Source: Tepidisphaeraceae bacterium
GTDB taxonomy: Bacteria > Planctomycetota > Phycisphaerae > Tepidisphaerales > Tepidisphaeraceae
DNA: 64,000 bases
NCBI GenBank assembly: GCA_035998445.1
Contig: DASYHQ010000005.1
Coordinates: 120,579-184,578, forward strand
Direction of reading: 5' to 3'
Numbering within the stretch: position 1 is the stretch's first letter; every line of letters begins with the position of its first letter. Shown piece by piece: positions 1-8,532 of this stretch. Both the position numbers and the translations under genes were made by a program. The notes under the pieces were generated by a model. That model was not told where the DNA came from and made no database searches. It saw only the letters and a program-made list of their open reading frames with translations.

Positions 1-479
1 ACTTGGGCGTTCGTGATCAGCGCCGCGGCGCGGTAGGCTTCGACCACGGCCGCTTCCAGCTCGGCCTCGGTCATGCCCAGCGCCCGGATCTGCCCGATGT
101 ACGGCAGGCTCGCGTTGCCGCTCTCGCTCACCCGCACCGAACGCACCGTATCCACACCGGCGGCCTGCAGGTCGGAGATCGAGATGTTCACCAGGTCGCC
201 GCGGTCCAGGCGGTAGTCGACCCGATTGGCGATCAAGTCTTCTGGTGTCGGGTCGCCTGCGTTCAGGAACTCGTCGTTGGCCTCTTCCACGCCAGTGTCG
301 AGCGAGGTGAGGATCGGCATCGTCAGGGGCGTGCGCTCCATCCGACCGAGCTCTGAAGGGTCGATGAACGACTTCACCTCGCAGCCCACGCCCATGGCGA
401 GCAACGCCGCGGCGGCGGCGGATTGCAGGGAATACTTCGCGACCAGTCCGTTGGATTTCGAAAGACGGGGCAGACGCAA
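1..479 (-). CDS. Polysaccharide export lipoprotein (Wza-like, Poly_export domain), 3' end outside window
   Basis: I read this frame directly; it opens with TTG at 479, preceded by AAAGGAG at a good distance, and runs off the window edge after 159 codons. The N-terminus has basic residues, a hydrophobic stretch (AAAALLAMGVGC) and a Cys, a plausible though imperfect lipobox. Residues about 90-150 begin YRLDRGDLVNISISDL and continue through LPYIGQIRALGMTEAEL, the pattern of the Poly_export/Wza family, which forms or gates the outer-membrane channel for capsule or exopolysaccharide. The product would sit at the outer membrane. No partner gene is visible because the operon continues beyond position 1. 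The family call is fairly secure; the TTG start is supported only by the ribosome binding site. Confidence 0.8.
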   Translation of the reverse strand, partial: MRLPRLSKSNGLVAKYSLQSAAAAALLAMGVGCEVKSFIDPSELGRMERTPLTMPILTSLDTGVEEANDEFLNAGDPTPEDLIANRVDYRLDRGDLVNISISDLQAAGVDTVRSVRVSESGNASLPYIGQIRALGMTEAELEAAVVEAYRAAALITNAQ

Positions 480-571
480 GACGCGCTCCTTTCAACCGGC
501 CGGGACATCCGAAGCCCCGGCCACCCGAACCCCTCGCGCGACGTGCGCCGCCGGGTGATTCGTACTATCTG

Positions 572-580
572 ATTATCACA
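572..580 (-). promoter_or_regulatory. Possible extended -10 for the export lipoprotein gene
   Basis: The minus strand reads TGTGATAAT here: a TG-extended -10 with GATAAT matching five of six consensus bases. It lies about 90 bp before the TTG start. I see no convincing -35. Confidence 0.3.
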
Positions 581-879
581 CCTGGACCCATTCGCCCGCC
601 GGCCGCGCCACACGCACCGCGAACCACCCTTGGGAGGGGCCGCGGTACTTTACGATGCCAATCGGGTATTGCAACACGATGCCCGGACCCGAACGGGGGC
701 CGATTACCGCGCGCCAAATGACGTCCTTTCGGTTTATCGGCCCATTCGCCCGATATATCACAGACAAATTCCGACTATGCTCCCACCGTCCAGATTTGAC
801 AGGTTTTCGGACCTTGGAATGGACCGTTGACGAGCCGTCAGGAAAGCGCAAGTCCCGTCGAAACTCGAGGAGCGAGCGT
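581..879. other. Intergenic region, no gene recognised
   Basis: About 300 bp between the export lipoprotein and the VOC gene. Reading frames here lack family resemblance and ribosome sites. A TTGACA at about 797-802 has no matching -10. I see nothing further. Confidence 0.4.
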
Positions 880-1275
880 TCAGATCGGGTTCGGGTACCG
901 ACTTGCGAGGGGTTGGACCAGTTCCAGTTCGTTGCCGTCGGGGTCTTTGAAGAACGCCAACCGCACCGCCGGGTTGATTTCGGGGAAGAGCTTGGGCTCG
1001 ATGTGGAACGCGATGCCCTTGCCGGTCAGCTCAGCGTAGGCTGCGTCGATGTCCGGAACTTCGAATGCGAAATGGACCCAACCCTGCCGGGCGCGGTCCA
1101 TCGGCTCCAGACGTTCGATGATCTCGATGGTCGTCGGGCCGGCATCGACGAAGATGATGTTGCGCCCCGAGAACGAGCCCACCTGCTTCAGGCCGAGCGT
1201 CTCGATGTAGAATTTGCAGGTCTGTTCGAAATTGGGCGTGCACAGCGCGACGTGATGCGTACCGGTGATCTTCAT
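880..1275 (-). CDS. VOC-superfamily (glyoxalase/bleomycin-resistance-like) protein
   Basis: A 131-residue protein starting MKITGTHHVALCTPN. The paired beta-alpha-beta-beta-beta modules of the vicinal oxygen chelate fold are visible: HHVAL at the N-terminus, TTIEIIE mid-protein, WVHFAFEV, and DGNELELVQ near the end. These supply the usual His/Glu metal ligands. The substrate cannot be deduced; methylmalonyl-CoA epimerases and lactoylglutathione lyases share these features. I chose the ATG at 1275 rather than the longer frame (1323) because AAGGAG lies about 12 bp upstream and homology begins there. It probably acts alone in the cytoplasm, since its neighbours are unrelated. Confidence 0.8.
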   Translation of the reverse strand: MKITGTHHVALCTPNFEQTCKFYIETLGLKQVGSFSGRNIIFVDAGPTTIEIIERLEPMDRARQGWVHFAFEVPDIDAAYAELTGKGIAFHIEPKLFPEINPAVRLAFFKDPDGNELELVQPLASRYPNPI

Positions 1276-1424
1276 TGTGATGCGTTGCTCCTTGTGTCCG
1301 AGATAGAATCCCCGCTCCGCCACCTGAAATCAACCGCTGGAGTGTAAGGAGGCGCCCAGTAGTTGCCTATCTTGCTTCGCGGCTTCCTTCGCGCCATCGC
1401 GTCTTCGCGCTCTTCCCGAGTCCC

Positions 1425-1461
1425 AAAAACGAAAGTGGCCGACGCGGACAACGCGTCGGCC
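1425..1461 (-). terminator. Rho-independent terminator of the rpsL-rpsG operon
   Basis: A perfect 10-bp stem, GGCCGACGCG paired with CGCGTCGGCC around a 5-nt loop, is followed on the minus strand by ACTTTCGTTTTT. It lies about 40 bp after the rpsG stop codon. Confidence 0.85.
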
Positions 1462-1498
1462 ATCTCGATTTTCGACTGAAGACGAACAGCGGATCAGA

Positions 1499-1975
1499 CT
1501 ACCAGGCAAAGTGGGCGAACGCCTTGTTGGCGTCGGCCATGCGGTGGGTCTGCTCGCGGGTGTTGATGGCCTTGCCTTCCTTCTTGTAGGCGGCCATCAG
1601 CTCGTCGGCGAGGCGGTCGCTCATCGGGCGGCCACCCTGGTCACGGCAGGCACCGATGATCCAGCGGAACGCCAGCGACTGCTGACGACGGCGGTTCACC
1701 TGCATGGGCACCTGGTAGTTGGCACCACCGACGCGCTTGCTGCGCACCTCGACGTAGGGCTTCACGTTGTTGATCGCGCCCTCGAAGATCTCGAGCGGCG
1801 GGACTTCCTTCATCTTCTTCGTCACCTGTTCCATCGCATCGTAGAAGATCTTCTGCGCGACGGTCTTCTTGCCGTCCCACATGATGCAGTTGATGAACTT
1901 GCTGACGAGCTTGCTGTTAAAGCGGGAATCCGGCTTCAGGATTTCCTCGCTCGCGGTGAACTTTTTATAGGCCAT
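1499..1975 (-). CDS. rpsG: 30S ribosomal protein S7
   Basis: A 158-residue protein beginning [19 protein letters not shown] and carrying the S7 signatures [17 protein letters not shown] and [12 protein letters not shown]7 nucleates assembly of the 30S head by binding the 3' domain of 16S rRNA and lines the tRNA exit site. Its length matches the usual 156-158 residues. The gene is third after rpsL and a 42-codon membrane-protein gene, and is followed by a strong terminator. fusA and tuf, which complete the str operon in many bacteria, do not follow here. Confidence 0.98.
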   Translation of the reverse strand: MAYKKFTASEEILKPDSRFNSKLVSKFINCIMWDGKKTVAQKIFYDAMEQVTKKMKEVPPLEIFEGAINNVKPYVEVRSKRVGGANYQVPMQVNRRRQQSLAFRWIIGACRDQGGRPMSDRLADELMAAYKKEGKAINTREQTHRMADANKAFAHFAW

Positions 1976-1988
1976 TTTAGATCATTTG

Positions 1989-2069
1989 CGATTTGCGATT
2001 TGCGATATGCGATTGAAGAGCAGCGAACGTTCGTCTGCATTTCAATCGCAAATCGCAAATCGCAAATCG
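1989..2069. repeat. 29-bp inverted repeat with 23-nt loop, rpsL-rpsG spacer
   Basis: The arms 1989-2017 and 2041-2069 pair over 29 bp with one mismatch. Each is built from iterated 8-mers (GCAAATCG and its complement). The loop contains the palindrome GAACGTTC. It lies just before the rpsG start codon and would form a very stable structure in the operon mRNA. Confidence 0.85.
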
Positions 2070-2082
2070 GCAATTCCTTAAA

Positions 2083-2211
2083 CTATCGTAACAACCACCA
2101 AATACCGACCGCCATCGCGCCGAGGATGAAGATCCCCATGAAGATGACGTTGCCGTAACCGGACTTTACCTCGTTCACATCCCCCGCCAAGAGGATGAAC
2201 GTAGTAAGCAT
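2083..2211 (-). CDS. Small single-pass membrane protein (42 aa)
   Basis: This short frame starts with ATG at 2211, 12 bp after the rpsL stop, with AAGGGG about 10 nt upstream, and ends TAG at 2083. The product starts [15 protein letters not shown], has a short polar segment, and ends in a hydrophobic helix ([20 protein letters not shown]) closed by Arg. I do not recognise a family. Codon use looks like the flanking ribosomal genes, and position plus ribosome site suggest it is translated as part of the str operon. Its function is unknown; a role at the membrane is inferred only from hydrophobicity. Confidence 0.6.
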   Translation of the reverse strand: MLTTFILLAGDVNEVKSGYGNVIFMGIFILGAMAVGIWWLLR

Positions 2212-2223
2212 CTTTCGTACCCC

Positions 2224-2595
<372 letters not shown>

Positions 2596-2654
2596 TTCGT
2601 TCCTTCAACTCGGTCTTGCCATGCATAGCAAGGGTCCGGAAAATCGAGTCGAAC

Positions 2655-2683
2655 AGTATATAGGCGCATCACCTGCATCGCAA
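2655..2683 (-). promoter_or_regulatory. Promoter of the rpsL operon
   Basis: Minus-strand TTGCGA (2678-2683) and TATACT (2655-2660) are separated by exactly 17 bp. Transcription would start near 2648, about 50 bp before rpsL. Confidence 0.75.
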
Positions 2684-2816
2684 GGGGTGTGCTTTGCAGA
2701 ATCGAGTGACACCAGATCAGGGGCATCCCCTCCTTCACGGGCCAGCCACTGAAGCGGCTAGCATTTTCGCTGCTCACGTCATTTTAAGCTCCTTATCCGA
2801 CGGCGGCCCGACCCAG

Positions 2817-3992
2817 TCACGCTTCCCGCATATGAAAACTTCGGATCGTGTTCTGCTGAAAATCCGGGTACGCCGCCACATCGAGTTCCGCCAGATCGAG
2901 GCCGTCGAACTCGTCCGCCTCGCGTACCCGCAAGCGCGTTAATCGCTTCAGCAGCGTGAAGACCACCCAACCCACCGCCGCTGCCCAGATTGCGATCACG
3001 ATGATCGCGAGCCCGGCTAGCCCGACCATCTTCAGCCGCGCGACCGCGTCGCTTGGGTAGAACAGCCCGGTGGCAATCATGCCAATAATGCCACCGACAC
3101 CGAAGATCGTCACCCCGGCCGGCGGGTCATCCAGGCGATATTGCGTATCGATCGTCACGGCGCAGTGCGGGACCACCAGTCCCGCGATCAGCCCCACCAG
3201 CACGTGGTGGAAGCCGGGCGCGGTGCCCAGCACCGTCACCGCCACCGCGGCCCCTAGCACGCCGGTGAGCACGAGGCCGATGTCCGGCCGACCGAACTTT
3301 ACCTGCGTCGCGACCGTCGCCGCCACCCCACCGGCCGCGACCGCGAACAGTCCCAGGTCAGGCCGCATCGTCCGCACGCTGTAGAACGCCACCAATCCGA
3401 TCAAAGCCAACACACTACCCACGACGGCCAGCGGCAGGTTGTGGCCAGGGATCAAACTCGTCGAACCGTCGCGATGGTATTTATTCAACCGCGGCCCGAT
3501 CGCCCAAATCCCCATCGCGGTAAACGCCGCGCCGGCGATGGGGAACGGATCGACGCCCACCAAGCCAAGGTTGGCTAGCCAGCCGTTGGTCATCCATCGC
3601 AACGGCAACGGGACCACGACCGCCCCCAGCGCCACCGCCGCCCACATGCTCGGCCAGAACCCGCAGCGCTCGCTCAGGCCACCGGCCAAGAATCCACTTG
3701 CCAGGACGACGCTCGCGAGCGCCACCGCCTGCGGCGCGCCGCCAAACATCGCGTGAACGTTGAAGCCGACGTAGTCGTTTGGTCCGATCGCAATCGCAGC
3801 GCCCACGAGCCAGAACGCCAGACCGGCGAAGCACAGGTCCAGCAGCGCACGCCCCGCGGTGGCGGCGGCATGCTTTGAGCGCGTTAAGCCGACGGTGTAG
3901 GCCAGCAGCCCGAGCCGCGCCAGCAGCGCCATCACCAGCAGTAACGCTGACACGATCGTGCCTATGTTGATTGCGTCTTTATCCACGGCCAC
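2817..3992 (-). CDS. Amt-like membrane protein lacking both pore histidines
   Basis: About 390 residues with some eleven hydrophobic helices. It aligns with Amt/Mep ammonium channels in blocks such as GGLSERCGFWPSMW, IPGHNLPLAVVG and LDDPPAGVTIFGVGGIIG. The C-terminal tail (DGLDLAELDVAAYPDFQ) is the cytosolic Amt tail that contacts PII/GlnK proteins. The residues expected to conduct ammonium are missing: the segment normally reading DFAGGTVVH is VDPFPIAGAAFT, and the second twin His (usually in SVHGVxG) is Phe. It may therefore be a sensor or pseudo-channel. The start is GTG at 3992, or the GTG at 3986, which has better spacing from AGAAAGG. It is divergent from the DUF3891 gene; no glnK is adjacent. 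Confidence 0.75.
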   Translation of the reverse strand: MAVDKDAINIGTIVSALLLVMALLARLGLLAYTVGLTRSKHAAATAGRALLDLCFAGLAFWLVGAAIAIGPNDYVGFNVHAMFGGAPQAVALASVVLASGFLAGGLSERCGFWPSMWAAVALGAVVVPLPLRWMTNGWLANLGLVGVDPFPIAGAAFTAMGIWAIGPRLNKYHRDGSTSLIPGHNLPLAVVGSVLALIGLVAFYSVRTMRPDLGLFAVAAGGVAATVATQVKFGRPDIGLVLTGVLGAAVAVTVLGTAPGFHHVLVGLIAGLVVPHCAVTIDTQYRLDDPPAGVTIFGVGGIIGMIATGLFYPSDAVARLKMVGLAGLAIIVIAIWAAAVGWVVFTLLKRLTRLRVREADEFDGLDLAELDVAAYPDFQQNTIRSFHMREA

Positions 3993-4051
3993 CTTTCTAC
4001 CGCGCAGCCCGGTCGGTCGCGAGATGCGGGACTTTGCTTATACTTCGTAGC

Positions 4052-4864
4052 ATGATCCGCCGCGATGAAACCGACGGTTACCTGCTGATCACACAGAACG
4101 ACCACGCGAAGCTCTCCGGGCAACTGGCGGCGTGCGTCGGCAACGAACGGTTCGGCGCCTTGATCGACAACGCCGCTGCGGTGCGCGGCATTACGCTTCA
4201 CGACTGCGGCTGGCCGGTTCACGATGAAGCCCCGACGATCAACCCGAAGGGGCAACCGACCGACGTATTCGAGTCGCCGCACGACGTCGCGCTGCGCGTC
4301 TGGACGGAAAGCGCAGCCCGCGCGACCGCCGAAGGTCCGTATCCCGGCCTGCTGGTCAGCCTGCACGTGCTGCATCTGTCGCTACTGGCCGACGCGCGGA
4401 AGCAGGACGTTCACGAGCGGTTCGCGGTGAACAAGTTCCAGCACGCCGAGGTCGAACGGCAGGAGACGCTCCGCCAATCGCTCGGCCTGCGCATCGACCG
4501 GCCCCTAATGCACGGCCTGGCCGACCCGCACGCCGATCCGTTGGAGGATGCGCTGCGATATCACTTCCGCTGGCTGCAGACGCTCGACCAGATCAGCCTG
4601 GCCCTCTGCTGCACCGCCCCACCCATCTCGCGCACGACCGAGTTACATCCACACGCGGGTGACGATGCGGTCAAGCTATCGCTTGAATGCACTGGCGAGC
4701 GTGCGCTGCGCATCGATCCGTGGCCGTTCGACAGGCCGTCGATCGACTTGCAGATCACCGGCCGGCTCGTTCCGCGCGTGCATTACGACGATGCCGCGCA
4801 ACTGCGGACGGCATACGCGACGGCGGCAGAACGGTCGCTGCACATGCGGCTGCACGGTGGGTAG
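4052..4864 (+). CDS. DUF3891 family protein
   Basis: A 270-residue soluble protein starting MIRRDETDGYLLITQNDHAKLSGQ, with HDCGWPVHDEAP and SLHVLHLSLLADAR further on. It matches what I know of DUF3891, a family without an established reaction; the many His, Asp and Glu residues in the middle are suggestive of a metal site but this is not proven. I chose the ATG at 4052 because TATACT ends 7 bp before it, so the transcript may begin at the start codon. The following GNAT gene begins 9 bp after the stop. It is divergent from the Amt-like gene. Confidence 0.75.
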   Translation: MIRRDETDGYLLITQNDHAKLSGQLAACVGNERFGALIDNAAAVRGITLHDCGWPVHDEAPTINPKGQPTDVFESPHDVALRVWTESAARATAEGPYPGLLVSLHVLHLSLLADARKQDVHERFAVNKFQHAEVERQETLRQSLGLRIDRPLMHGLADPHADPLEDALRYHFRWLQTLDQISLALCCTAPPISRTTELHPHAGDDAVKLSLECTGERALRIDPWPFDRPSIDLQITGRLVPRVHYDDAAQLRTAYATAAERSLHMRLHGG

Positions 4865-4867
4865 AAT
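4839..4867 (+). promoter_or_regulatory. Promoter overlapping the DUF3891 stop, serving the GNAT gene
   Basis: TGCACA (4839-4844), 17 bp, TAGAAT (4862-4867), then only 6 bp to the ATG at 4874. This geometry fits a leaderless transcript. Confidence 0.45.
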
Positions 4868-4873
4868 CGCCAC

Positions 4874-5434
4874 ATGGTCATCCGCCCCGCCACTGCCGCC
4901 GACGTCAACTTCGTCAACGACATCGACGCCACGCTGGAGGCCGCGCATTACCTGCACGTCGACCGGGCGGGTGAAGGCCTCGGTCGCAGCTGGCGATTGG
5001 AACCGCGCCCGCTGCGCGAGCGGGCGATTCGATCATATCCACTGAGCGAGGACGCCGCGTTCACGCTGAAGCAAGTCGCCAGTGGCGCCGACGACGGCCT
5101 GGCGCTGGTGGCCGAGCACAACGAGCAGCTGGTCGCGCTAATGCTGGCCCAGCCGGATGTCGCCCGTCAGACGCTGCGCCTGATCGACCTGCGCGTCGAC
5201 TACGACTTCCGCCGACAGGGCCTCGCGACGGCGATGTTGTTCTCGGCCATCAGCCACGCACGGGAAACGCAATTGCGTGCCGTGGCGACCGAGACGCTGA
5301 CCGACAACCAGCCGGCCGCCGCGATGCTGGTCAAGAGCGGTTTCGAACTGGCGGGCATCGACGACCACCGCAACTCGAACCACGACTTAGTCAAGGAAAC
5401 CGTGACGCTGTTCTGGTACGCCGCCATGGATTGA
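4874..5434 (+). CDS. GNAT N-acetyltransferase, streptothricin-acetyltransferase-like
   Basis: A 186-residue GNAT protein. The acetyl-CoA binding loop is visible as RRQGLATAML after the beta4 strand LRLIDLRVDYDF, and the C-terminal NHDLVKETVTLFWYA resembles the ending of streptothricin acetyltransferases, which acetylate the beta-lysine of that antibiotic. Actual substrate is unknown; many relatives acetylate small amines or protein N-termini. It follows the DUF3891 gene closely but has its own promoter-like hexamers overlapping the upstream stop codon. Confidence 0.75.
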   Translation: MVIRPATAADVNFVNDIDATLEAAHYLHVDRAGEGLGRSWRLEPRPLRERAIRSYPLSEDAAFTLKQVASGADDGLALVAEHNEQLVALMLAQPDVARQTLRLIDLRVDYDFRRQGLATAMLFSAISHARETQLRAVATETLTDNQPAAAMLVKSGFELAGIDDHRNSNHDLVKETVTLFWYAAMD

Positions 5435-5599
5435 GCAATCGCGTTGTACAGGATCTCGCCTACGCCAACGCCTCCTCAAGCGCTTCGGGCTGACCTGGCT
5501 CGGCCGTCCTGCGGTCGGGCATGCGAAGGTAGATCGACGCCACCCACGAGGACTCTTGTCCATCTCTATTGCGCTCCTGAAGCGGCGAAAGCGAACGCG

Positions 5600-5890
5600 A
5601 AGCTCGCGAATGGGAGACGCGAAGGACCGCGAAGAAGGCGACGGAGCCTGGCGGCGGCGGTCTGGGTAAGGCGATTCGCGAATCCGTGCACCATTTTGCA
5701 CCATTGTGCAACATCGGGTGAATGAGACTGGGCAGCTCATGTCCACGGCGTCGGCTATTCAGTTGTCAAAGAACACGCTATCCATCTCTACGCCCGCGCT
5801 GCGCGAATGACGTGGAAAGGGCGCAACACCCTTTGGATTTCTTCGCGGCTTGCTTCGTGGCTTCGCGCCTTCGCGTTCTCTTCGTTCATC
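5600..5890 (+). repeat. Dispersed intergenic repeat, copy 1
   Basis: This stretch is similar to 51690-51965 on the other strand. The best conserved parts are GAATCCGTGCACCATTTTGC and its continuation (5680-5722), the segment around TCAGTTGTCAAAGA (5756-5800), and GCGCAACACCCTT, then a run of CTTCGCG words. No protein homology is visible. The rest of the 5435-6035 gap holds only low-complexity GAAG/CGCG words. Confidence 0.75.
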
Positions 5891-6035
5891 GGGAGAAGCG
5901 GAGAAGAGAGACAGACAAGAAGGTCCGTCCCACAGAATGCACAGACAGAATACGGAGGGAGAGCCGGGGGGAGAGACAGGCAGGAATGCCTGTCCTACAG
6001 AAGATGGTTCACGGTGCGAGCGAGCGACGCGGGGG

Positions 6036-6716
6036 CTACCACGTCACGCGGGCGCGGAGCTCGGCGATGCGGGCTTCGATGGCGGTGGCGAGGTCGTCGA
6101 GGCGCTTGAGGATCTTGTCGGTCTCGGCGGTCGGCAGCACGCCGTCGGCCTTTAGTTCGCTGAACTCCACGTGCGCCTTGCGGGCGGCCGAGAGGGCCAT
6201 CGTGTTGCAGACGATGTTGCCGCAGATCGCGTCGTCGTCGTAACCAATGCCATGCCCGGCGGCGATCTTGGCGCTGGGCGTCAGCGCGTGCTCGCACGCC
6301 ACCGCGATCCGGTCGTCGTTCACGTCGTTGAACGGCGTCAGCGTCTTGATCACCAGTGACGCCAGCGTGCGGCCCCACCGGTAAGCTGGAATCGCATTCA
6401 ACGACCGGCGGTCGGCCTCCACCTCGGCCAGCAGTTCCGGATCGTTCGGATCGATCTCGTCCAGGCCAACTTCGTCGCTAGCCCCCTCGCAGTCGGCGGC
6501 GTAGCCTGGGCCGCGCTCGTCGCTCGCGCTGCCGTCCGACCAACCCATCTCGCGCGCGATCTTCAGGTCGCGGTGCGGGTCGTCCAGCAGCGTCTCGAAC
6601 AGCTCGGCATACCGCGCAGCGCGCAAGTCGCTCTCGCGCAAAAACCCGCGCCAGCGATTTTCGTCCCACGGGCGGTCGTCCTCGCGTTGCAGATCGGATT
6701 GGCGCTTCTGGGGCAT
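6036..6716 (-). CDS. Hypothetical acidic protein (226 aa)
   Basis: The product starts MPQKRQSDLQREDDRPW and is strongly acidic in its middle third (DEVGLDEIDPNDPELLAEVEADR). A more hydrophobic region follows (YRWGRTLASLVIKTL), and it ends in a charged helix, possibly coiled coil, ETDKILKRLDDLATAIEAR. I do not recognise a family. The frame stays open upstream to 6932, but that part is repetitive and basic, so I prefer the ATG at 6716. It lies downstream of miaB, separated by a terminator, so it is probably transcribed on its own. Function unknown; the helical ends hint at protein-protein contacts. Confidence 0.6.
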   Translation of the reverse strand: MPQKRQSDLQREDDRPWDENRWRGFLRESDLRAARYAELFETLLDDPHRDLKIAREMGWSDGSASDERGPGYAADCEGASDEVGLDEIDPNDPELLAEVEADRRSLNAIPAYRWGRTLASLVIKTLTPFNDVNDDRIAVACEHALTPSAKIAAGHGIGYDDDAICGNIVCNTMALSAARKAHVEFSELKADGVLPTAETDKILKRLDDLATAIEARIAELRARVTW

Positions 6717-6845
6717 GCGTTGCTTTCCCGTTTGGTGGACCTTCGCTGAACGGCCGCTCGAGCATCTTAACCGGCACGTTCCGGACAGTCGTCGAACGCT
6801 GAACAACACGTCCTCAACCCGCGCCCGTTCGTTCGAAGACGACCG

Positions 6846-6872
6846 AAAAAGACTGGCCTCTGAGGTGGCCAG
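6846..6872 (-). terminator. Rho-independent terminator after miaB
   Basis: Minus strand: stem CTGGCC / GGCCAG around an 8-nt loop, followed by TCTTTTT. It lies about 20 bp past the miaB stop. Confidence 0.8.
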
Positions 6873-6894
6873 CCCGCTGCGCGTGCTGAACGGC

Positions 6895-8403
6895 TCAGGC
6901 GCCGGTTGCGACGGGCGCGGTTGCCAAGGCAAGGCGTTTGCCGAACAGAGTCATGTTCTTCGCTTCGACAATCTCGACATCGACCAATTCACCCTTGGTC
7001 GTCAGTTCAGCATCGAACACTACGATCTGATCGCCACCGGTTCTACCCACCATCTGAGTCATTTGACGCGATTGGGCCGGCGAACGGCTCGCCCAACCCA
7101 ACTCGACGTTCGATTTGGGATAAACGGCCTGTTTGCTCACCAGTTTGCTCTCGCCCTCCACCAGCACCTGCACGGTCCGGCCAACCATCTCGGCATTCAC
7201 CGCGGCGCTCACCTCCCCTTGGGCGGCCAGCAGCTCGGTATTTCTACGCCGCTTCACGTCGTCGGGAATGTCGTCGGCAAAGCGGTCGATCGCGATGGTG
7301 CCAGGCCGCGGGCTGTACTTGAAGATAAAGCTGTTCTTGAAGCGCGCCCAACGCAGCAGGTCGACCGTTTGAACGAATTCTTCCTCGGTTTCGGTCGGGA
7401 AACCCACGATGAAATCGCTTGCAAGGCAGATGTCGGGCATGAACCCGCGGGCGCGCTCCACGAACTCGCGATACTGGCCGACGGTGTAACCGCGGTTCAT
7501 CATCTTCAGGACGCGGTCGCTGCCGTGCTGGGCCGGCACGTGCAGGTAGCGGCAGATGCGCTCGCAGTCGCGCATCGCCTGCAGCGCCTCATCGGTGAAG
7601 TCGCGCGGGAAGCTCGTCACAAACCGCAATCGCGGCAGATGCGGCACGGCCTCATGGATCATGTACAGCAACTGCCCGAACGTCGTCGTCCGGCCATCGC
7701 CATGTTTGAAGTGGTAGTGGTTGATCGTCTGCCCGAGCAGTGTCACCTCGCGCACGCCCACGTCGGCCAGCCGCTTCACTTCATCAATGATATTCTGTGG
7801 CGGACGGTGGACTTCCGGCCCACGCGTATAGGGGACGACGCAGTACGTGCAGAACTTGTTGCAGCCACGCGTGATGCGGACGTAAGCCTGACGCACGTCG
7901 TCTTCCGATGAGATGCTGCGCGACAGATCGAGCAGCTCAAGATTGTCCTCGGCCGCTTCCAGCGTCGACGACCGGCGCACATTAGCGCCCATCAGCGCCA
8001 CCTGCTTGTCAGCCGGGCCGCTTGCTTCCGATTCAACCGAGTTCGTCACGACCGCGTTGTGGACCAGGTTTACGAGCTTATCCAGTTCGCCGGGACCGCA
8101 GAGCAAATCGACGTGCGGGAACCGCTCGAACAGCCGTGTGCCATCACGCTCGGCCATGCAGCCGATGACGCCGATGACCGTATCGGGCTTGGCCGCCTTG
8201 CGTTCCTTCAGCTCGCCTAAGCGGCTCCAGACCTTCTGCTCGGCATGCTCGCGCACGCTGCAGGTGTTGTAGAGGATGACGTCGGCGTCGTCGCGCGACT
8301 CGGTCGATACGTATCCCTGTCCGCGCAGCTGCCCCAGGACGAGCTCGCTGTCGAGCACGTTCATCTGGCAACCGAAGGTCTCCATGTACAGCTTCTTTGG
8401 CAT
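6895..8403 (-). CDS. miaB: tRNA-2-methylthio-N6-dimethylallyladenosine synthase (MiaB)
   Basis: A 502-residue radical-SAM methylthiotransferase. The N-terminal UPF0004 domain has the three iron-sulfur Cys (ETFGCQMN, ILYNTCSVRE, VIGCMAER). The radical-SAM CxxxCxxC follows as RGCNKFCTYCVVPYTRG, and a TRAM-like domain ends the protein. MiaB adds a methylthio group to i6A37 of tRNAs reading codons that start with U. The start at 8403 (MPKKLYMETFGCQ) fits family length; the frame continues upstream only as the antisense of the next gene. TACACT lies 10 bp before the ATG. The linker between the two Fe-S domains carries a short extra segment (about residues 120-150) that I cannot assign. Confidence 0.95.
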   Translation of the reverse strand: MPKKLYMETFGCQMNVLDSELVLGQLRGQGYVSTESRDDADVILYNTCSVREHAEQKVWSRLGELKERKAAKPDTVIGVIGCMAERDGTRLFERFPHVDLLCGPGELDKLVNLVHNAVVTNSVESEASGPADKQVALMGANVRRSSTLEAAEDNLELLDLSRSISSEDDVRQAYVRITRGCNKFCTYCVVPYTRGPEVHRPPQNIIDEVKRLADVGVREVTLLGQTINHYHFKHGDGRTTTFGQLLYMIHEAVPHLPRLRFVTSFPRDFTDEALQAMRDCERICRYLHVPAQHGSDRVLKMMNRGYTVGQYREFVERARGFMPDICLASDFIVGFPTETEEEFVQTVDLLRWARFKNSFIFKYSPRPGTIAIDRFADDIPDDVKRRRNTELLAAQGEVSAAVNAEMVGRTVQVLVEGESKLVSKQAVYPKSNVELGWASRSPAQSRQMTQMVGRTGGDQIVVFDAELTTKGELVDVEIVEAKNMTLFGKRLALATAPVATGA

Positions 8404-8496
8404 TTCGCGTGACAGTGTAGCCGATTTCGGGGTGCGGTTCGACAGAATCGCAGGGAAGAACGGTGACCCGAACGTATGGCAGCCGTTGGAACGGCA

Positions 8497-8525
8497 TTGC
8501 AGTCGGCACAACCGAATCGTAGAAC
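8497..8525 (+). promoter_or_regulatory. Promoter of the phosphodiesterase gene
   Basis: TTGCAG (8497-8502), 17 bp, TAGAAC (8520-8525). Start codons at 8527 and 8533 lie 1 and 7 bp downstream, so a leaderless transcript using the second ATG is the natural reading. Confidence 0.55.
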
Positions 8526-8532
8526 CATGGCG

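Noticed and set aside
797..825. Promoter starting with TTGACA at 797
   Set aside because: No acceptable -10 at 16-18 bp and no plus-strand gene follows.
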